Assembly (NCBI GenBank): GCA_964598225.1
Contig: CAZRBG010000070.1
Span: forward strand, 1-25,646
Direction: 5' to 3'
DNA from: SG8-4 sp964598225
GTDB taxonomy: Bacteria; Planctomycetota; Phycisphaerae; Sedimentisphaerales; Anaerobacaceae
Length of the DNA: 25,646 bases
Shown here: in pieces, positions 21,938 to 25,646 of the stretch
How the letters are laid out: every line of letters begins with the position of its first letter
Position numbering within the stretch: the first letter of the stretch is position 1
Program-made: the position numbers and the translations under genes
Notes under the pieces: model-generated
Told to the model about the DNA's origin: nothing
The model's input: the letters and a program-made list of their open reading frames with translations, nothing else
The model's database searches: none

Positions 21938-22435
21938 ATGCAATGTCAGATATGCAAAAAAAATGACGCAACGATTCATCTGACGGAAATCTCCGGCGGA
22001 AAGCGCACTGAGATACACGTTTGCGAAAGTTGTGCCGTCGAGCAGGATATAGCCGTAAAAAGTCATATCCCGATAAACGAGCTGCTCAGCAATCTACTTG
22101 CTTCTCAGCCAACGGAGGAGGAAATCAGCGGAGCCGCCGAACAGGAGGCTGTCTGCCCTAATTGCGGTTTTACACTTGCACAGTTCCAGAAAGAAGGAAC
22201 GCTGGGTTGCCCGGCCGATTATGAGGTTTTTGAGAAAATGCTTCTTCCGCTGATCGAGAAGGCGCATGACGGCGGGACGACTCACGTCGGTAAAATCCCG
22301 TCTAGCACGCCGCTGGATACGAAAGAACAAATGCAACTCTTGAATCTGCGTCAACAACTGGAAGCGGCGGTGGAAAGCGAAGATTATGAACTGGCCGCTA
22401 AATTACATGACGAAATCAAAAGATCAGAAAAATAG
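21938..22435 (+). CDS. mcsA: McsA-like zinc-finger activator of protein arginine kinase
   Basis: A 165-residue protein with two N-terminal zinc-site pairs (C3-x2-C6 and C29-x2-C32) and a second cysteine cluster (C73-x2-C76 and C91). A C-terminal UVR helical hairpin (about 131-163: LLNLRQQLEAAVESEDYELAAKLHDEI) follows. This is the McsA layout. McsA binds and activates the arginine kinase McsB, whose gene starts 29 nt downstream, so the pair is an operon. In Bacillus the four-gene operon also has ctsR and clpC; neither is here. Start: GAGG at 21929-21932, 5 nt upstream. The last Cys of the second cluster is single, so the metal site may be incomplete or use another residue. Confidence 0.9.
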   Translation: MQCQICKKNDATIHLTEISGGKRTEIHVCESCAVEQDIAVKSHIPINELLSNLLASQPTEEEISGAAEQEAVCPNCGFTLAQFQKEGTLGCPADYEVFEKMLLPLIEKAHDGGTTHVGKIPSSTPLDTKEQMQLLNLRQQLEAAVESEDYELAAKLHDEIKRSEK

Positions 22436-22464
22436 CGGTCGAGCGCCGCAAAGATGAAAAAATC

Positions 22465-23592
22465 ATGAAGCTGACCGATATAAGCAACGACATAAACGAG
22501 TGGTTCGACGGCTCAGGGCCTTTGAGTGACATCGTCATGTCTTCACGAATCCGTCTGGCCCGGAACCTGGCGGGTTATAAGTTCCTCAGCCGATGCTCGG
22601 CCGCCGAAAAAACCGAGATACTCGACAAGCTTAAGAAAGTCATAACCTCTCTCGATCTCGGCGACAAAGTCTTCTATGTCAGTGTCGACGAAGCTTCGAT
22701 GCTAAACAAGAACTTCCTCGTAGAACGGCACCTGATAAGCAGGCACCACGCTTTCGGCAAAGGACCCAGAGGCGCCGTCATCGCCAAGCGTGAATTCTTC
22801 ACCGCCATGATCAATGAAGAGGACCACTTGCGAATTCAGGTTCTCAAGGCGGGCTGTCAATTGTCGCATTGCGCCGAGCAGATAAACCGAATCGATGACA
22901 TGATAGATCAGAAGGTCGACTACGCGTTCAGTCCACGTTACGGATATCTCACAGCGTGCCCAACCAACCTTGGCACCGGGATCAGAGTCTCAGTGATGTT
23001 GCATCTGCCGGCTCTGAAGATGACGAGCCAGATAGAGAAATTCTTCAATGCCGCGAAAGATATGAATCTCGCTGTTCGCGGTCTCTTCGGCGAAGGGACT
23101 GAGGCCGCAAGCGATCTTTACCAGTTGTCCAATCAAATAACCCTGGGCGTTTCGGATTCGGACATCATCTCGCAATTCGAGGCAGCAATTATCCCCGAAA
23201 TAGTCGAGTACGAAAAAGCGGCCAGGAAGCAACTGCTCTCCAAGCAATCCGACATCCTCGATGACAAGATATCACGGGCGATTGCGTTATTGCAAAATGC
23301 CCACCTGATCAGCTCGCAGGAAGCTTTGTTCCTGTTGAGCCACCTGCGACTCGGCATTAACATGCAACAGCACATGGGGGCCTCGACGCCGGCGATTGAC
23401 AAGCTTCGTGTGCTCTGCGACGCCGTGGAAGATTCTACTCCACTGTCAATCGCGAAGATAAACAAGCTTTTTCTGCTCACCCTGCCGGCACACCTTCAGT
23501 TAAACTACGGCAAATCACTCGATCCCACTCATAGGGATGCTCTTAGAGCACAGATCATCCGCTCGGCCTTGAACCAGAAGAACCCGCAATAA
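22465..23592 (+). CDS. mcsB: Protein arginine kinase McsB
   Basis: A 375-residue phosphagen-kinase-family protein arginine kinase. Nucleotide-binding arginines appear in SSRIRLARN (26-34) and RHLISR (88-93). NEEDHLRI (117-124) and the family signature CPTNLGTGIR (165-174) are intact. EGTEA near residue 212 matches the substrate-arginine acidic site. It phosphorylates arginines of damaged or regulatory proteins, marking them for ClpCP in Firmicutes. It is paired with mcsA. Length is slightly above the Bacillus enzyme. I see no arginine phosphatase (YwlE) in the window. No damage. Confidence 0.95.
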   Translation: MKLTDISNDINEWFDGSGPLSDIVMSSRIRLARNLAGYKFLSRCSAAEKTEILDKLKKVITSLDLGDKVFYVSVDEASMLNKNFLVERHLISRHHAFGKGPRGAVIAKREFFTAMINEEDHLRIQVLKAGCQLSHCAEQINRIDDMIDQKVDYAFSPRYGYLTACPTNLGTGIRVSVMLHLPALKMTSQIEKFFNAAKDMNLAVRGLFGEGTEAASDLYQLSNQITLGVSDSDIISQFEAAIIPEIVEYEKAARKQLLSKQSDILDDKISRAIALLQNAHLISSQEALFLLSHLRLGINMQQHMGASTPAIDKLRVLCDAVEDSTPLSIAKINKLFLLTLPAHLQLNYGKSLDPTHRDALRAQIIRSALNQKNPQ

Positions 23593-23749
23593 AGCTGAGT
23601 CCTCGTCTAACCTATATGACGAACAACAGTGCATTCACGTCGCAACTAAGCACAAAATGCAAAAAATACTGAATTCTCTGCCATTTCCAGTCGATGGCAA
23701 GGTTAAACGAAATCCCGTGATTTCCTGAACGCATTGTTCAATTCGTGAT

Positions 23750-23781
23750 TTATCCCGGCAAAGCGGAGGTTGCCGGGATAA
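23750..23781. other. Perfect 11-bp hairpin upstream of the lipoprotein gene
   Basis: TTATCCCGGCA (23750-23760) pairs with TGCCGGGATAA (23771-23781), with the 10-nt loop AAGCGGAGGT. No T-run follows, so it is not a classical terminator. It may be an operator or leader structure; it lies 30 bp before the next gene. Confidence 0.55.
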
Positions 23782-23811
23782 GCACATTTAATATCTGTGC
23801 GGAGGCTGGTA

Positions 23812-24933
23812 GTGGTGAGAAGGGTGATTCATTATCTATTAATTGGGATCATTAGCCTGTCCGGGTGTTCGACCGATAATGGCGCCAAAGTCTGTATTTC
23901 CGCCGAAACGGTACAAGATTGCTCTAACGGGAAAGGACAATGCCTGCGTGTTTGCACGGATCCTGATCTGAGCTACTTTGAGGTGCGCGACAGGACAAAG
24001 CCCTCATCGAATCTCCCGAAGGAATGGATGCTGCCGCGAGAAATACCGGCCGTTGAATCAATGGAGTTGTGGGAGAACAGTTATGGTTCCGGGCTGAGAT
24101 TGACCACAGCCCATTATCGGATATTCACAACAATACTGGAGCCCGAGATATTGCGACGGATTCCGGCATTCATGGAATCGGCGTATCAGGCTTATAGAAC
24201 CCAATTGATCGAAGCTGTCGAACCACAAACAGGGCTCACGACCTACCTTTTTGCCAACCGCAGGCAGTGGGAGGAATTTACGAAAGACTTCACCGGCGAT
24301 CAGGCCCGGACTTTTTGCAGGATAAAGGCCGGAGCATATTATCACAACGGCTCCTGCGTGGCTTATGACATTGGGCCGGAGCGGACCCTTGCGGTACTCG
24401 GACACGAGGGATGGCATCAATTCAGCGACAAGCATTTCAAGTTTCGCCTTCCAAGCTGGATCGATGAAGGAATCGCAATGCTCTTTGAAACCAGTGATGC
24501 CGAGTCCGGAAAATTTCAACTGGCGCCGGCCCAAAATGCTTATCGACTGAGCTCGCTGAAAAAAACGCTTGAAAACAACAGCATGATCCCATTGAGAGAA
24601 CTAATATCGTCGAATCCCGGCGACGTGCTTGCTACGGACCGGACCGAGGCTGTGATGGCTTTTTACAGCCAAGCGTATGCTTTAGTGCGATTCTTACAGG
24701 AGGCCGACTCAGGCCGTCGTAAGAAAGCGTATGACCGCTTACTCGTCGACGGATTGCGAGGCAGGTGGCGGCTCGACGGAAAGAATATGCGAATTGCAGT
24801 AGACAGAAGTATCCCGCGAAATATCCTCTGGAACCACGTCGTAGGTTTGGTATTATTCGAAGATTATGTTGGCGACGATTACGATCGCATCGAGAAAGAG
24901 TACTTGACTTTTTGCAGACAGATTGTAAATTAA
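23812..24933 (+). CDS. Lipoprotein zinc metallopeptidase (DUF1570-like, HExxH)
   Basis: A 373-residue lipoprotein with a lipobox (LSGC) near residues 16-19, so it is anchored to a membrane after lipid attachment. The zinc site is HEGWH (H198, E199, H202) with a third ligand, E219, in WIDEGIAMLF: a gluzincin arrangement. Other features are YLFANRRQWEEF and SQAYALVRFLQEAD, as in DUF1570-type domains. Start choice: GTG 23812 (or 23815) is 6-9 nt after GGAGG at 23801-23805; the GTG at 23797 precedes this site and is unlikely. It is followed closely by maf (7 nt gap). Substrate unknown. Confidence 0.78.
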   Translation: MVRRVIHYLLIGIISLSGCSTDNGAKVCISAETVQDCSNGKGQCLRVCTDPDLSYFEVRDRTKPSSNLPKEWMLPREIPAVESMELWENSYGSGLRLTTAHYRIFTTILEPEILRRIPAFMESAYQAYRTQLIEAVEPQTGLTTYLFANRRQWEEFTKDFTGDQARTFCRIKAGAYYHNGSCVAYDIGPERTLAVLGHEGWHQFSDKHFKFRLPSWIDEGIAMLFETSDAESGKFQLAPAQNAYRLSSLKKTLENNSMIPLRELISSNPGDVLATDRTEAVMAFYSQAYALVRFLQEADSGRRKKAYDRLLVDGLRGRWRLDGKNMRIAVDRSIPRNILWNHVVGLVLFEDYVGDDYDRIEKEYLTFCRQIVN

Positions 24934-24940
24934 GAAAGAA

Positions 24941-25561
24941 ATGCCCGGACCTTGCAATTCTCAATTTTCAACTCTGATTCTGGCATCAGCTTCGGCCAGG
25001 CGCAAAAAATTAATGACTGAAGCCGGCTACAGTTTTACCGTTATCGAACCGGATGTTGACGAATCGCTTTTCCCTGCGGATGGTATAAGCGTCAGTGAAT
25101 ACGCCATGAAGCTGGCGCTTGCCAAGGCCGATAGCGTCGCTGCCGAACATCCCGATGCTATAGTTATAGGCGCCGACACGGTCGCGGAACTTCACGGTCA
25201 AATCATTGGTAAACCCGCCGACGCCAAAGATGCAAGGCGAATCACCGAGCAGCTTTTCACTACGCCTCATCAGGTAATAACCGGGGTCGCGATTGTCAGG
25301 CACCGCGACGGCACAAAACTCGTCGAAAGTGACAGCACTACTGTCTATCCCAGGAAAATGACCCCCGAGCAGATAGCGGATCACATTGCCGGCGGCTCGT
25401 GGCGAGGCAAAGCGGGAGCATACGCGATCCAGGAAACGGGAGACAAATTCGTTGATAGAATCGAAGGCAGCCTTACAAATGTAATGGGTCTGCCCATGGA
25501 ATTGCTAACATCACTCCTTGCACGATTGGGTATATCTGCCGAGCGAAAAAAGGAAGATTAG
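24941..25561 (+). CDS. maf: Maf-family nucleoside triphosphate pyrophosphatase
   Basis: A 206-residue Maf protein, a house-cleaning enzyme that hydrolyses dTTP/UTP or modified nucleotides to the monophosphate. The entry motif LILASASARRKKLM (residues 10-23) has the S-x-R-R phosphate-binding pattern. Also present are IGADTV (conserved Asp), GKPAD, HQVITGVAI, and SWRGKAGAYAIQETGDKFV at the catalytic end, then GSLTNVMGLPMELL. All standard motifs are intact. Whether it is of the YhdE (dTTP/UTP) or YceF type cannot be settled by eye. The ribosome-binding site is weak, and it may be translated with the metallopeptidase transcript. Confidence 0.94.
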   Translation: MPGPCNSQFSTLILASASARRKKLMTEAGYSFTVIEPDVDESLFPADGISVSEYAMKLALAKADSVAAEHPDAIVIGADTVAELHGQIIGKPADAKDARRITEQLFTTPHQVITGVAIVRHRDGTKLVESDSTTVYPRKMTPEQIADHIAGGSWRGKAGAYAIQETGDKFVDRIEGSLTNVMGLPMELLTSLLARLGISAERKKED

Positions 25562-25607
25562 CCCCTGCCCGGCGGTAACAGTAGGGTGTGCCCAATTACG
25601 GCAGGGG
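25562..25607. terminator. Possible terminator or structured repeat after maf
   Basis: CCCCTGCC (25562-25569) pairs with GGCAGGGG (25600-25607) across a 30-nt loop, directly after the maf stop. The tail AAAATTCATTT is not a clean T-run, so termination is uncertain. Confidence 0.35.
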
Positions 25608-25646
25608 AAAATTCATTTCGGCGTTTTCGATGATGAGGATCCAGTC

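Overview
The window looks like chromosomal DNA of a planctomycete, most likely class Phycisphaerae (inferred, moderate confidence). The grounds are a Tat-exported type I sulfatase, a secreted FAD oxidoreductase with a carbohydrate-binding-like N-terminus, a secreted calcium-repeat protein, a secreted S9 peptidase, an mcsA-mcsB pair, and moderate-to-high GC with many short dispersed palindromes. Every gene I can support lies on the + strand.

Region 1 (1-3397) is phage-like. An ABC-ATPase C-terminal half, a GNAT acetyltransferase and a ParB-domain protein form a tightly overlapping operon. After a 500-bp gap with a good promoter come a tandem SANT/Myb-like DNA-binding protein, a run of start-stop-overlapping micro-ORFs and a probable small terminase. 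The matching large terminase is 6 kb away (9524-11008), and no portal, protease or capsid gene is visible. The phage module is therefore broken up, domesticated, or a relic.

Region 2 (3398-5463) is a visibly more AT-rich, self-contained three-gene cassette of unknown function with its own strong promoter. It is the best candidate for an undescribed accessory system. Region 3 (5464-9523) is a polymer-degradation unit: sulfatase plus FAD oxidoreductase, with a large REP-like palindrome and operator-like inverted repeats upstream. The sulfatase coding sequence carries an in-frame insertion of about 57 codons made of REP-like repeats.

Region 4 (9524-14521) holds the large terminase, a 635-bp gap with two related purine-loop hairpins, a calcium-repeat (VCBS-like) secreted protein, an orphan DNA methyltransferase followed immediately by a decayed tail of a second calcium-repeat protein, a small two-helix membrane protein and another dispersed palindrome.

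Region 5 (14522-25561) is core and housekeeping: aspS, a histidine kinase with a CxxCH heme-type sensor, an S9 peptidase, a complete hicB-hicA toxin-antitoxin pair (HicA is only 59 codons), coaD, a QueD/PTPS-like protein lacking the usual cysteine, mcsA-mcsB (protein-arginine phosphorylation), a zinc-metallopeptidase lipoprotein and a Maf nucleotide pyrophosphatase. No tRNA, rRNA or CRISPR array was recognised.
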